Source: CAVTOA01 sp963736285
GTDB taxonomy: Bacteria > Actinomycetota > Actinomycetes > Mycobacteriales > QHCE01
Direction of reading: 5' to 3'
Assembly: GCA_963736285.1 (NCBI GenBank)
Contig: CAVTOA010000003.1
Location: 434,001-498,000, forward strand
Length of the DNA: 64,000 bases
Shown here: positions 44,711-54,549 of the stretch, piece by piece
Layout of the letters: the number at the start of each line of letters is the position of its first letter
Numbering within the stretch: the stretch's first letter is position 1
Made by a program: the position numbers and the translations under genes
The notes under the pieces: generated by a model
What the model saw: the letters and a program-made list of their open reading frames with translations, nothing else
Told to the model about the DNA's origin: nothing
Databases searched by the model: none

Positions 44711-47179
44711 CTACCGTGCAAGTACTTTCGGAGCCTGTGGGTTTGACTGCGCACTCCGCGAAGGAGGTCCAGAAACTGATACGGGCTGAGTTGTAGCCGC
44801 CAATTCCTGTGCCCCGTTCCAATCAAGTGTTGGCGGTCTCAGCCCAGGGACATCCCCAGCGCGGGCATTGGGGACGTTCATCCTGATTTTGCCTGCGTTC
44901 CCCGTGGCACCCGGTTCTGTGCTCCCATCGGCCAACTGCTTTGTTGCTTTGATGGGTTCGGGATCGGTTGGCTCTCCAGTCTCAGGGTCCGCCGAAGCTT
45001 CGGTCGTAGCTTGTTCACGATTGCCTCGCCTTCTCCCCTCGTCATCCCTTGGTGACTGAGCTTCAGCTTCTGCGTCCGCGGCAGCAGGCTCCTTGGACTC
45101 GTCAGTTTCCGCTACCGGGTTGACGCTTCCTTCGTCGCTCTCTGCACCAGGTTGGCTTTCGTCTTCGGCGTTAACCTGCGAATCCTCTACTGTGGCCGGT
45201 CGCTGCAACGCAGGCGATGGCTTCTCTTGCGGGCCTTTCGGAATAAGCTCATTCGTGGCCTTGTCAACAGGCTCAGCTTGCTGTTCCGGTCCTGTGGAAA
45301 CGCCATGAGGTGCGGCCTTCTTGCCATCGCTCTTTTCTGGGTGCTCACGGGAAGCGACTGTTGACGGTTCGACAGACCTGGAGACTGGGTCTTTTCGGCC
45401 CGAACCCGGCAACGCCTCACGAACGGTATCTCCTGGGGACAGCAGAACATCTTCTTCGATTGGCTCACTCTCCGTCGACAAATCCGCAGTCTTGGAAGTG
45501 TGCACCGACTCTGGGTCGTCTTCAGGCACATTGACATTGGCTACTTCATCAGATTGGAGACTCACGGCATTCGCATCATCCGCATCCGACGTTGCCTCAG
45601 GCGTTACGCCAGTCAGTTTGCGCCCTTGCGCATTGATAGCCTCTTGACGTGCGTTTTTCGTGTCTTGTTCATTTTCGGCAAGCACAACACCCATGCCACA
45701 CGCCCGCGCTTGGTCAACCTCACGCCGCAGATCTTCGGCGCTGCCGTTGACGACAACATCGGCAGATCTTCCAACCGCACCGCCATTGCCTCCACTGCCA
45801 CTGCCGCCCGCACCGCTCGTGTCGGTGCCGTACAGGTCGACAGCGGCGCCCGGCGCCCTAATAACTATGGATCCGCCGGCAGACTCGCCGCCAGCTGTCG
45901 AGGTCTCATCGCTGCGGGCAGTCACCGCGCCGTTAGACCCGACGTCACTAAGTTCAATAAAGCCAGGCACGTTCGCGATCGTCCGCTGCGCAGCTCCGGG
46001 TGATGCACCTTCGTTCAGGCTGAGGAAACCGCGAATTCTTTTCAATCCCAGATCGACCTCGCGCAGTCGAGCACGAGCCTCGTCGCTTTCTGGAGCGGCC
46101 AGAAGTCTTCGTCGTTCCTCCGACAACAGCCGATAGACATCTGACAACTTGGCCCGCTCAGTCATTTGCTGGCGAGCTTCTGCTTCCGCTTGCGTGATCT
46201 GCGCGCTAGTTGGAAGGGTAAGTCCATTAGAGCTCGAGGCGCGCTTGGAACCGTAGAAACGCACCATTGCACCTGGAGCTATGCGTCGGAGGTTGAGCTC
46301 ATGGACATCGCGACGAAGGCGCTCCGGCATAAGCAGCAGTAGCTGCTCTCCATCTCTTTCAGCTAATAGCTTGTAGTGAAGGATGGCCTGGCGATAACGC
46401 TTCAGTGTCTGGCCGCGCTGTTCGCCCTTGCGCGGCAGCCGCTCTGGCAGTATGACCATCCGAATAGGTCGGTCAGGGTCGAGCCTGACCGGGCGCCAAC
46501 GGCGCAGAGTAGAACCTGCACGTTGGCCATGGCGCTGATTTCGCGCGCGCCTTCTCTCCCCAGGCCGAGCGAAGGCGCCAAACGCCTCTCGCTGACCCTC
46601 TAACTGCCGGCGCCCACTGAACACAGCTGACTTTCCGGGATTCCTACGACGAATGCCACTTGCCCTAGCACGCATCGCTTGACGAAAAGCCCGTGAATTA
46701 ACGTCTACGACGGTAGCGGAAAAAAGCCTGTCAGCATCCCGGTCGGACCGCGCTCTATCGGTTTGACGTGCGTCAACCGTGGACTGTTCGGTTATCTCGC
46801 CAGCGGACCGGAGCCGTCTTATTTCAGCTCGGGTTTCGGGAGTACCAACTATTACGACCTCTGTGGTCGGCGCGGCTGGTGGCGCACCCGAGCCACCGTT
46901 TGACCCACCAGTGCCAGTCGCCGAACTGTTGGATCCTCCACCGCCGCCATCCGACCCGCCATCAGACCCAGCGTCGGATCCTTCGTTTTCTGCGCCGGCC
47001 GATCCGGTGTCGCCGCCAGTGCTGCCACCACCGCTGCCGCTCGAGCTCGAGCCATCACCACCGGAACTGGAACCCGTGCCACCGCTGCCCGAACCAGCAC
47101 CGTCCCCGCCTGAGCCACTACCACCTGTGGCATTTCCGTCCACGTCGACCGGCTCGGCTGTCACCACGTCGTCGGCCAT
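44711..47179 (-). CDS. large low-complexity protein of unknown function
   Basis: 822 residues from ATG 47179, which follows AGAGGTGG. Residues 10-105 are almost only Gly, Ser, Asp and Ala. Residues 140-290 are very basic, with repeated Arg clusters and PVRLDPDRPIRMVILPERLP. Residues 290-390 look helical (LSDVYRLLSEERRRLLAAPE). A second Gly-rich linker lies near 440-460, then an acidic, Pro/Glu-rich tail (500-820). It has no membrane segment or signal peptide and almost no Cys. I do not recognise any family. The opposite charges of the halves suggest a scaffold, nucleic-acid-binding or condensate-forming protein. Confidence 0.7.
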   Translation of the reverse strand: MADDVVTAEPVDVDGNATGGSGSGGDGAGSGSGGTGSSSGGDGSSSSGSGGGSTGGDTGSAGAENEGSDAGSDGGSDGGGGGSNSSATGTGGSNGGSGAPPAAPTTEVVIVGTPETRAEIRRLRSAGEITEQSTVDARQTDRARSDRDADRLFSATVVDVNSRAFRQAMRARASGIRRRNPGKSAVFSGRRQLEGQREAFGAFARPGERRRARNQRHGQRAGSTLRRWRPVRLDPDRPIRMVILPERLPRKGEQRGQTLKRYRQAILHYKLLAERDGEQLLLLMPERLRRDVHELNLRRIAPGAMVRFYGSKRASSSNGLTLPTSAQITQAEAEARQQMTERAKLSDVYRLLSEERRRLLAAPESDEARARLREVDLGLKRIRGFLSLNEGASPGAAQRTIANVPGFIELSDVGSNGAVTARSDETSTAGGESAGGSIVIRAPGAAVDLYGTDTSGAGGSGSGGNGGAVGRSADVVVNGSAEDLRREVDQARACGMGVVLAENEQDTKNARQEAINAQGRKLTGVTPEATSDADDANAVSLQSDEVANVNVPEDDPESVHTSKTADLSTESEPIEEDVLLSPGDTVREALPGSGRKDPVSRSVEPSTVASREHPEKSDGKKAAPHGVSTGPEQQAEPVDKATNELIPKGPQEKPSPALQRPATVEDSQVNAEDESQPGAESDEGSVNPVAETDESKEPAAADAEAEAQSPRDDEGRRRGNREQATTEASADPETGEPTDPEPIKATKQLADGSTEPGATGNAGKIRMNVPNARAGDVPGLRPPTLDWNGAQELAATTQPVSVSGPPSRSAQSNPQAPKVLAR

Positions 47180-47405
47180 TGTTCCCACCTCTTTGCTTCG
47201 GCTACTGGCTCAGCGCCGAATCGCGAACCGATTGCGTCGTCACATGTCGGGCATCCGTGCACTCCATATGCGCACAGCCCAGTGACAGCGCGAGAACCGT
47301 GCTAGGCACTCCACCCTAACGTGGCTTGTACAGCCTGCCAGCGAGATCCCGATAGCTAAGAACCGGCAAAAGCCTCGTACCGCGCACCACATCGCTGAGC
47401 ACTCT

Positions 47406-47468
47406 TTTGACCGGTGAGATTCCCGGCGTTTTCTCCGGAATCTCACCGGTCAAACAAATACAGCGAGC
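47406..47468. repeat. terminator-like dispersed repeat, copy B
   Basis: TTTGACCGGTGAGATTCC (47406-47423) pairs perfectly with its complement (47437-47454), an 18-bp stem with a 13-base loop. The arm and the following ATACAGCGAGC match the copy at 28577-28645. It directly follows the stop of the permease-like gene and lies before the unknown 822-residue gene. Confidence 0.8.
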
Positions 47469-49057
47469 TACGCGCCCCAATCAGCATGGTGGGTACGAGG
47501 ACGCGCGCCAGAGTAAGAATCGGACGACTCAGCCAACTGATCCACACCCAGCGGCTGCACCTCTTCGCGTGCCGGCTCACGTCGTCCGACCCACTCCATG
47601 AATCGGGTCACAATCAAGCCCAGCAGCAATCCGCCACCGACCATGAACAGCACACCCTCGGCACTTTGCCAGTAGTCCACTTGCGACATTACCGCCACGA
47701 TGGCGGTGGCGAAAACGGTGCCGAAAATGCCGCCCCGTCGCCCAAAAATACTGACGCCACCGACGAGCACTATCGCCAAAGGCAGAGCGGTATAGGTCAA
47801 CGCGGATCCGATGGCCGCCTCTCGGGTCACTATCAAGCTGAGCACGCCGGCGCCGGCCGCTATTACGGTCGAACCGACCAACGCACCAAAGGCGCCAAAC
47901 GTGCCGCCCACACTGGCTCTGTCAGCAGGATCACGCTCTGCGCGAATAGAGGAGAACGTCCAACGGACGCCGTGGATCGACCACAGCACGCCCCCGAGGA
48001 CCGAAAAAACAGCTACCGACGCCGCGAAAATCCATGCCGTGGCAGTGAAGTCTGGCAGGTCGATGTTTCTGGGCACCACGGCGCGGAGCCGGTAATCGAG
48101 GTGCAGCATGATCGCCAGCCCGAGCGCGGACAGGCCCAACGAAGCGACCCATGATGGAACATGTAGCACCACCACCACGAGCCCCAAAATGATTCCCGCG
48201 CCGAGAGCGCCACACAGCATTACCGTCGCGGCCGACGAGACGCCCCAATTGTTTTCGGAGATGAGTCGGCCACCTATCACCCCCGCCGCTGCTGCCGCTG
48301 GCCCCACAGCCAAGTTGGGCACCCCTGCCCGCACCGACCACGCCATGGCCACCGCAAGACCGCCAAGGATCGCCGCCGTCAGCAACAGCTGGTCGCGATT
48401 AGCGCCCTGGAACACATCGTTATTGCGGTTCCACAGCCAGAGCATCGACGCGGCCACGCCGGCAAGCAGGATCAGCTCCCAGATCAGATGTGGCCATACC
48501 CGGTCTCGCACCGGCTTGGGTGCTCGTTGCTCTTCATCGGCATCGGTCATTCCCGGCACAAGCGACGCATCTTCGGACGCCGCATGGCTGCCTTGAGGTG
48601 CGTAGGCAGCCGAACCATGTGACCAATCCGATTCGGGCCGCACCTGTGTCGGCTCGGGTTCGCGCGGCCAACCAGGACGCGTCTCCGTCTCGGGCATCAC
48701 CCGCGTGGAGTCGTTTGCCGGCTTGGGTTCCGGCTCCGGTGACGCAACCGGCTGCGTCGGTTCTCCCTCGCCTTCGTTGGATGAAGGCGGGCTGGCTTTG
48801 GACGAACCGGGCTCGACACCACGAATCTTGTCCATATTGGACTGCATCGGCGGGCGCCGACTACCAGACGATGTGGCCGCGGCGTCTCCGGAAGGGGCCG
48901 GAGGTTGCTGCGGCGCAGCGCCCGCTGGAGGTGGACCCAGGTGAGTCGTGGGCTGATCGGAGTCATCGTTCGGAAGCCCCGAACCGCCCTCAGAGGGCCC
49001 CGGCTCATTCTGGGTAGGTGGTGTGGGCTCGTCGGAATCTGACGGTGGTTGCGTCAT
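47468..49057 (-). CDS. polytopic membrane protein, ABC-permease-like (BPD_transp_2 type)
   Basis: 529 residues. The first 165 residues are a Pro/Glu/Ser-rich cytoplasmic stretch. About nine hydrophobic helices follow (LIWELILLAGVAASMLWLW near 187 to VLFMVGGGLLLGLIVTRF near 490). The ordering resembles sugar or branched-chain amino-acid ABC permeases, but no ATPase or binding-protein gene is beside it, so transport is uncertain. The C-terminus is polar. It starts one base inside the end of the preceding small gene, hence co-transcription. Confidence 0.75.
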   Translation of the reverse strand: MTQPPSDSDEPTPPTQNEPGPSEGGSGLPNDDSDQPTTHLGPPPAGAAPQQPPAPSGDAAATSSGSRRPPMQSNMDKIRGVEPGSSKASPPSSNEGEGEPTQPVASPEPEPKPANDSTRVMPETETRPGWPREPEPTQVRPESDWSHGSAAYAPQGSHAASEDASLVPGMTDADEEQRAPKPVRDRVWPHLIWELILLAGVAASMLWLWNRNNDVFQGANRDQLLLTAAILGGLAVAMAWSVRAGVPNLAVGPAAAAAGVIGGRLISENNWGVSSAATVMLCGALGAGIILGLVVVVLHVPSWVASLGLSALGLAIMLHLDYRLRAVVPRNIDLPDFTATAWIFAASVAVFSVLGGVLWSIHGVRWTFSSIRAERDPADRASVGGTFGAFGALVGSTVIAAGAGVLSLIVTREAAIGSALTYTALPLAIVLVGGVSIFGRRGGIFGTVFATAIVAVMSQVDYWQSAEGVLFMVGGGLLLGLIVTRFMEWVGRREPAREEVQPLGVDQLAESSDSYSGARPRTHHADWGA

Positions 49058-49398
49058 TACTTCTCCGTCTTCTGGTCTACTGGCTCGCCTGGATTGTGCC
49101 GCGCTGACGAGCCTTCGGCCTCGTGGGCGAGCACGTATTCGATAAACGCGGCGCGCACTACCGGCTCATTTCCACCATATTCATGCTTTGTGAATTCTCG
49201 CCACATTCCGACAGCGTCCTCGATGGCCGAGCCGATCGACCCTGAGCTGTTGTCGAGCCGCTCCACGTCGTCCGCGTGAGGCAAGAGGCGGACCAACTCC
49301 CAAAAAAACCCGGGATCACGCCGGTTTTTCGCCATATCGAACGCTCGGCGCCGTAACTCATCAGTGCTCAGCGCGTCTAACTCAGCGTAGTCGGACAT
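49057..49398 (-). CDS. conserved small hypothetical protein
   Basis: 113 residues from ATG 49398. It has the form of a helical cytoplasmic protein: ELDALSTDELRRRAFDMAKN (5-24), then FFWELVRLLPHADDVE and AIEDAVGMWREFTKHEY. No catalytic motif is seen. The stop overlaps the start of the permease-like gene, so they are expressed together. Confidence 0.75.
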   Translation of the reverse strand: MSDYAELDALSTDELRRRAFDMAKNRRDPGFFWELVRLLPHADDVERLDNSSGSIGSAIEDAVGMWREFTKHEYGGNEPVVRAAFIEYVLAHEAEGSSARHNPGEPVDQKTEK

Positions 49399-49479
49399 GA
49401 CGGCGAGCTTAAAGCGTTCAGCCACAGTATTGAGGGAGACAGGCTGACACTATTACCGCTCGTATGTCGCTGTCATGCG

Positions 49480-50028
49480 TCACTGCCGCGGCGACCCGTT
49501 ATTACCCGTGGGACTTGCTCCCGTGTCGTCACGCGGAGGCTTAGGAACTCGACACGCATGCTCCAGCCACAACGCCGCCACCGCCAACAAAACCCCCGCA
49601 CATACCCCAATGATCGCGACAGGGGTATCCCGCTTCGCTTGATCGATGAGGGCGCTGTGGCCATAAACCCAGACGGCGAAGCCAGCATGCCCACCGACAT
49701 AAACAGCACCCAGCAACGCCGATGCCTTGGCCAATGCGACGAATCGGGCCACCACCAACGGCTGCACCGGCTCCGTGCCAGGTTTACGATCTAATCTCGC
49801 CTTGGTGTTGACAGCCGCAGCACATTCCAACAGCGCGATAGCGGCCACAGTGAGCGACGGAAACCACGTCAAGGGCGGTAGATCGCCGTAGTACACATCG
49901 GTAAGCCACCACGCCAGGAACGCAACCACCAACGTCACCAACACCAGCGTGGTGATCCGGGTTGGCCGCAGGGTCGGCTGTGGCTCTGGCTTTCGCCGAG
50001 GATCTAGCGGCGGTTGTGGTGAGTTCAT
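49480..50028 (-). CDS. DUF3180 membrane protein
   Basis: 182 residues, starting at the ATGA overlap with folK. Four hydrophobic helices are visible (TTLVLVTLVVAFLAWWLTDV near 30, LTVAAIALLECAAAV near 63, FVALAKASALLGAVYVGGHA near 98, VAIIGVCAGVLLAVAALWLE near 140). The position straight after folK is the family's constant neighbourhood in actinobacteria. Its role is unknown. Confidence 0.88.
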   Translation of the reverse strand: MNSPQPPLDPRRKPEPQPTLRPTRITTLVLVTLVVAFLAWWLTDVYYGDLPPLTWFPSLTVAAIALLECAAAVNTKARLDRKPGTEPVQPLVVARFVALAKASALLGAVYVGGHAGFAVWVYGHSALIDQAKRDTPVAIIGVCAGVLLAVAALWLEHACRVPKPPRDDTGASPTGNNGSPRQ

Positions 50029-50534
50029 AGCGCCCATCGCAAGTCTGTGCGTGGCGTGAGTTGCGCACGCTGTTCTGCCGACAAAGCTGCCACAAGGTCG
50101 CTCACGCGGCCATGCCCAGGCAGCACATCGTCGGGGGCGATCTCTGCCCACGGCACCAACACAAACGGCCGCTCGCCCGCTCGCGGGTGCGGCAACGTCA
50201 ACCAAGGGTCTGCGCTAAGCACCGTGTGACCGTATTCCGTCACCGTGATGACGTCCACATCCAGCGACCGAGGGCCAAAACGCAGATCTCGCGTGCGACC
50301 AGCCGCCTGCTCAAACCTGGCCGCCACATCCAGCCAATCCAATGCGGAGCAATCGTCGTCAGACACGATGACTACCGCATTGAAATAATCTTGCTGCGGG
50401 ACCGGGCCCCACGGAGGGTTCTCGTACACCGACGACACGGCCACCAACCGAGGTCCGAGGCCGGAGATCGCCGCACTGAGATATCCAAATCGATCGCCCA
50501 CATTGGATCCGAGCGCCAATACGGCTCTACTCAT
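50025..50534 (-). CDS. folK: 6-hydroxymethyl-7,8-dihydropterin pyrophosphokinase
   Basis: 169 residues from ATG 50534. ALGSNVGDRFGYLSAAISGL (6-25), the VYENPPWGPVPQQDYFNAVV segment, and the R-D-L-R-F-G-P-R-S-L-D-V-D signature (RDLRFGPRSLDVDVITV) identify HPPK, which activates the pterin for FolP. It overlaps folB by eight bases and DUF3180 by four, so the cluster is tightly coupled. Confidence 0.96.
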   Translation of the reverse strand: MSRAVLALGSNVGDRFGYLSAAISGLGPRLVAVSSVYENPPWGPVPQQDYFNAVVIVSDDDCSALDWLDVAARFEQAAGRTRDLRFGPRSLDVDVITVTEYGHTVLSADPWLTLPHPRAGERPFVLVPWAEIAPDDVLPGHGRVSDLVAALSAEQRAQLTPRTDLRWAL

Positions 50535-50988
50535 GCTCCCTCCAGCCGCCCGAGGACACCGTTCTGTTTGTAAGCCCTTCTTCGACTCCAGCCGCTGTCT
50601 CGGCGTTTCTTGGAGTCTCGGCGCTTCGCCGGATCGTGACCGCCACATCCGCAAACTCATGCTGGATAGGGGCTTGCGGCTTGTGCACGGTCACCGTTGC
50701 CGCCAGCACTCGCGTCTCGCGCAGGCAAACATCGGCCAACCGCCGCGCCAGGGTCTCAATCAAGTTGACCGGCTCGCCGGTGATGACCTCAACCAGGCCA
50801 TCCGCGAGCTCGCCATAGTGGACGGTTTTCGCGATGTCGTCGCTCGCCGCCGCCACTCTGGTATCGACTTCGAGGACCACGTCAACAACAAACACTTGCC
50901 CAGTGCGTTCGAACTCATAGACGCCATGCCGGCCCCACGCACGCAAGCCCGTCAACGAAATACGGTCGACGAAATCCTCGTCAGCCAT
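50527..50988 (-). CDS. folB: dihydroneopterin aldolase
   Basis: 153 residues from ATG 50988. The start DRISLTGLRAWGRHGVYEFE with the conserved H-G-V, VHYGELADGLVEVITGEPVN, LIETLARRLADVCL and VTVHKPQAPI are typical. The last 30 residues extend past the usual end. It overlaps folP by eight bases upstream and folK by eight bases downstream. Confidence 0.95.
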   Translation of the reverse strand: MADEDFVDRISLTGLRAWGRHGVYEFERTGQVFVVDVVLEVDTRVAAASDDIAKTVHYGELADGLVEVITGEPVNLIETLARRLADVCLRETRVLAATVTVHKPQAPIQHEFADVAVTIRRSAETPRNAETAAGVEEGLTNRTVSSGGWREHE

Positions 50989-51829
50989 CGGTGCCCGCTT
51001 TCGCCGCATCGTGCACTGCGCGCAACACCAAGAGAGCATCCACTGTGGCACGAACATCGTGGACCCGAACTCCCCACGCGCCCGCGTGCGCCGCTAACAA
51101 CGATATCGCCGCAGTCGCATGGTCGCGTTCGACCGCGGGTCGAGGGGTGCCATCCGCGGATGCCAACAACGCACCAAGAAAAGACTTGCGGCTGGCGCCT
51201 ACCAACAACGGCACCGGCTCTAGAGAACTACAGAGCTGCCCCAAAGCCGCCAGCAATGACCAATTATGGGCTGGGTACTTGGAAAATCCCAAACCAGGAT
51301 CGACGATCAACCGGTGAGCGCCAACACCCGCTGACACCGCCTCGGCCACTCGCTCAGCCAGCTCTCGCCGCACCTCCGCGACCACGTCTTGGTACACCGC
51401 ATGCTCGAACATGTGCTGACTATGTGCCCGCCAATGCATCAGCACCCACTGACAATCGAAACTAGCGACCACCGCTGCCATCTGCGGATCGGCCATTCCG
51501 CCAGAAACGTCATTGACGATGCTCGCGCCAGCCCTCAACGCGGCGTCGGCAACACGCGACCGCATCGTGTCCACGCTCACTCGCACACCAGAGGACACCA
51601 GGCCCCGCACCACTGGAACGACCCGGGTAAGCTCGGTCTCCGCATCGACACGCCGCGCACCTGGACGAGTCGATTCGCCGCCCACATCGATGACGTCGGC
51701 GCCTTCGCCTACCAGTCGCAGCCCCCGCTCGATGGCGGCACGGGGCGCTAAGAAACGACCACCATCAGAAAACGAATCGGTGGTCACATTGAGAATGCCC
51801 AATATCTTGCAGCGATGAGGGCTCGTCAC
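50981..51829 (-). CDS. folP: dihydropteroate synthase
   Basis: 282 residues. GILNVTTDSFSDGGRFL (12-28), VIDVGGESTRPGARRV, the SVDTMRSRVADAAL segment, ASIVNDVSGG and LIVDPGLGFSKYPAHNW followed by GASRKSFLG form the complete active site. It joins the pterin and p-aminobenzoate and is the target of sulfonamides. It overlaps folE by four bases (ATGA). Confidence 0.97.
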   Translation of the reverse strand: MTSPHRCKILGILNVTTDSFSDGGRFLAPRAAIERGLRLVGEGADVIDVGGESTRPGARRVDAETELTRVVPVVRGLVSSGVRVSVDTMRSRVADAALRAGASIVNDVSGGMADPQMAAVVASFDCQWVLMHWRAHSQHMFEHAVYQDVVAEVRRELAERVAEAVSAGVGAHRLIVDPGLGFSKYPAHNWSLLAALGQLCSSLEPVPLLVGASRKSFLGALLASADGTPRPAVERDHATAAISLLAAHAGAWGVRVHDVRATVDALLVLRAVHDAAKAGTDG

Positions 51830-52395
51830 AACGCATCCATGCCCATGAGACTCAGCGCCTCTACCCGCTCTGGCAACGCATGCTCAAAACAGCCCCGCGC
51901 CGCCGAGGTCACGATTCGCGCGCCCGGTTTAAGCACGCCCATGACCGACATACACAGGTGTTCGGCCCGCAGTACCACGATCACCCCGCGCGGACGCAGC
52001 CCAGAGACCAAGGTGTCGGCTATCTGAGTGGTCAATCGTTCCTGTAACTGCGGACGGTGCGCCAGCGCCTCTACCACTCGCACCACCGTGCCAACACCGG
52101 TGATTCTGCCGTCGTCTGGGAGATAGCCGATATGGGCAACTCCACGTGACGGCACCAGATTGTGCTCACAAACCGAGAAAAAATCGATGTCTTTGACCAT
52201 CACAAGCCCGGTTGCGGTGGAATCGCGGAAGGTCGTTAGCACGCTGGCGGCATCAACCCCAACTCCGTCAAACAGCTCCGCATAGCCCTGCGCCGTTTTC
52301 CGCGGTGTGCCCCGCAGCTCGGCCCGGTCAGGATCTTCGCCAATCGCGAGCAGCAACTCGCGAATGGCGTTCTCCAGCCGGGCGTGGTCCACCAT
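51826..52395 (-). CDS. folE: GTP cyclohydrolase I
   Basis: 189 residues. Zinc ligands are in FSVCEHNLVPSRGVAHIGYL and in LCMSVMGV. The R-P-Q-L-Q-E-R-L-T-Q-I-A segment is conserved. It converts GTP to dihydroneopterin triphosphate, the first folate step. It starts nine bases after the ftsH stop and heads the overlapping fol genes. Confidence 0.97.
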   Translation of the reverse strand: MVDHARLENAIRELLLAIGEDPDRAELRGTPRKTAQGYAELFDGVGVDAASVLTTFRDSTATGLVMVKDIDFFSVCEHNLVPSRGVAHIGYLPDDGRITGVGTVVRVVEALAHRPQLQERLTTQIADTLVSGLRPRGVIVVLRAEHLCMSVMGVLKPGARIVTSAARGCFEHALPERVEALSLMGMDAL

Positions 52396-52404
52396 GATTA
52401 CGTA

Positions 52405-54549
52405 CTAGTCCGCACTACCAGGAGTCTCAGGATTGACAGTGCCAGCGGGACCTCCGCCGCTGCCCGGATTCCCCGCCGACGGCGGCGTCTCTCCAGCAGG
52501 TGGCGGAGTGGGCGACGGCGTCTCACCCGTGGGTGGATTCACCTCGCCCGCAGAATCAGGGCTCACCCGCACAGCCGTCTCACTGCTAGCAGGGGCATCG
52601 GCGCCGGCCTCGCCAGCTTGCTTTTGGAGGTTAGCCAGCTCGGTTGGCGTCATGATTGGAGGCTTGTCGCTGGGAGCCCGCTTGCCGAATCCGTTGTACG
52701 GAGCCATCGGCGGACGCTTGACCACTCGTGCACACAACCGCGCCATGTCTTCTTTGGACAACGTTTCTCGCTCCATGAGCTCGATGACCATGTTGTCCAA
52801 TACATCGCGGTACTCCACGAGAATCTCATAAGCCTCATCGTGAGCGATCTCAATGAGTTGACGCACCTCGGAGTCGATCTCCGCCGCGACGGTGTCAGAG
52901 TAGTCGCGCTGGTGGCCGTAGTCACGGCCCAGGAACGGCTCTGAGTCCTTCTGTCCGTAACGAACAGCACCCAGCTTGGCGCTCATCCCGTACTCGGTCA
53001 CCATGCCATGCGCCAGCGCAGTGGCTTTCTCTATGTCGTTTCCGGCGCCGGTAGTGGGCTCGTGATACACCAGCTCTTCGGCGGCGCGACCACCCAGCGC
53101 ATACGCAAGAGTGTCGATCATCTCCGACCGAGTCTGGTTGTATTTGTCTTCGGTCGGAAGCACCAGCGTGTGCCCGAGGGAGCGACCACGCGGCAAAATG
53201 GTGACCTTATGAACCGGCGCCGAGTGGGGTAGCGCCCAGGCCACCAGCGCGTGGCCACCTTCGTGATACGCGGTGACCTTTTTGTCTTTGTCGCTCATGG
53301 CACGGGTCTTGCGCTCAGGACCAGCGATGACCCGGTCAATCGCCTCTTCCAAGGTGGCGTCGCTGATGGCCTTCTCGTTGTATCGAGCGGTCAGCAGAGC
53401 GGATTCGTTGATGACGTTGGCTAGGTCCGCGCCAGTGAAACCGGGCGTACGACGCGCCACCGTCTCAAGATCGACATCGGGACGGAACGGCTTACCCTTT
53501 GCGTGCACCTTCAAAATTGCTTTACGACCCAGGAGGTCAGGCGTGTCCACCGCGATCTGACGGTCGAAGCGACCTGGACGCAACAGCGCCGGGTCGAGAA
53601 TATCGGGCCGGTTTGTGGCCGCGATGAGGATGACACCACCCTTGGTGTCGAAACCATCCATCTCGACCAACAGCTGGTTCAGGGTTTGCTCACGCTCATC
53701 GTGGCCACCACCCATACCGGCGCCACGGTGCCGCCCAACAGCATCGATCTCGTCGACAAAGATGATCGCGGGAGCGTTGGCCTTCGCCTGCTCGAACAGG
53801 TCGCGCACTCGTGAGGCACCGACACCGACGAACATCTCCACAAAGTCAGAACCAGAGATCGTATAGAACGGCACGCCCGCCTCGCCGGCAACCGCCCGAG
53901 CGAGCAGCGTCTTGCCTGTTCCAGGTTGACCGAAGAGCAACACGCCCTTGGGCACCTTGGCTCCAATGGCTTGGAACCGTGCCGGATTCTGCAAGAACTC
54001 TTTGATCTCTTGCAGTTCTTCTATGGCTTCGTCAGCGCCAGCGACGTCAGCAAACGTCGTTTTAGGATTGTCCTTACTGACGACCTTGGCCTTGGACTTG
54101 CCGAAGTTCATGACCCTGTTGCCGCCACCCTGCATCTGCCCCATAAAGAACAGCAGCAGCACCACCAAAATCACGATCGGCAGCAGACTGATCAATACAT
54201 TGACCCAGGTGCTTTGATGCGTGACCTTGGTGTCAAAGGTGACGTCTTTGCCGTTTTTCTGCTTGTCGCGCAGCAACGTGAACAACTGCTGGCTAGCGTC
54301 AGCTGGATACGACGTCTGCAGGTTCTTCGAACCCTTAACCTCGTCTTTGACATGGAGCTTGAGGACTTGCTCTTTGTCCTCAAGCTTGGCCCAGGTGAAG
54401 TTATTTTTGTCGATCTGGGTAAGCGCCACCGACGTGTCGACCTTTTTATATTTGTCGCCACCGACAAACATCGGGCCGATCAGCAGAGCCGCCAAGACGA
54501 CCAAGATGATCCAAAACAACGGTCGCCGAAAAAATCGTGTGCGTTCCAT
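52405..54549 (-). CDS. ftsH: ATP-dependent zinc metalloprotease FtsH
   Basis: 714 residues from ATG 54549. Two membrane helices (about 11-28 and 115-136) flank an extracytoplasmic domain. The AAA core has Walker A GQPGTGKT (207-214), FVDEIDAVG and the second region of homology (ATNRPDILDPALLRPGRFD). The zinc site is HEGGH. The C-terminal 90 residues are Pro/Gly/Ser-rich, an extension seen in actinobacteria. It degrades membrane and unstable cytosolic proteins. The ORF 27 codons upstream is not needed. Confidence 0.97.
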   Translation of the reverse strand: MERTRFFRRPLFWIILVVLAALLIGPMFVGGDKYKKVDTSVALTQIDKNNFTWAKLEDKEQVLKLHVKDEVKGSKNLQTSYPADASQQLFTLLRDKQKNGKDVTFDTKVTHQSTWVNVLISLLPIVILVVLLLFFMGQMQGGGNRVMNFGKSKAKVVSKDNPKTTFADVAGADEAIEELQEIKEFLQNPARFQAIGAKVPKGVLLFGQPGTGKTLLARAVAGEAGVPFYTISGSDFVEMFVGVGASRVRDLFEQAKANAPAIIFVDEIDAVGRHRGAGMGGGHDEREQTLNQLLVEMDGFDTKGGVILIAATNRPDILDPALLRPGRFDRQIAVDTPDLLGRKAILKVHAKGKPFRPDVDLETVARRTPGFTGADLANVINESALLTARYNEKAISDATLEEAIDRVIAGPERKTRAMSDKDKKVTAYHEGGHALVAWALPHSAPVHKVTILPRGRSLGHTLVLPTEDKYNQTRSEMIDTLAYALGGRAAEELVYHEPTTGAGNDIEKATALAHGMVTEYGMSAKLGAVRYGQKDSEPFLGRDYGHQRDYSDTVAAEIDSEVRQLIEIAHDEAYEILVEYRDVLDNMVIELMERETLSKEDMARLCARVVKRPPMAPYNGFGKRAPSDKPPIMTPTELANLQKQAGEAGADAPASSETAVRVSPDSAGEVNPPTGETPSPTPPPAGETPPSAGNPGSGGGPAGTVNPETPGSAD

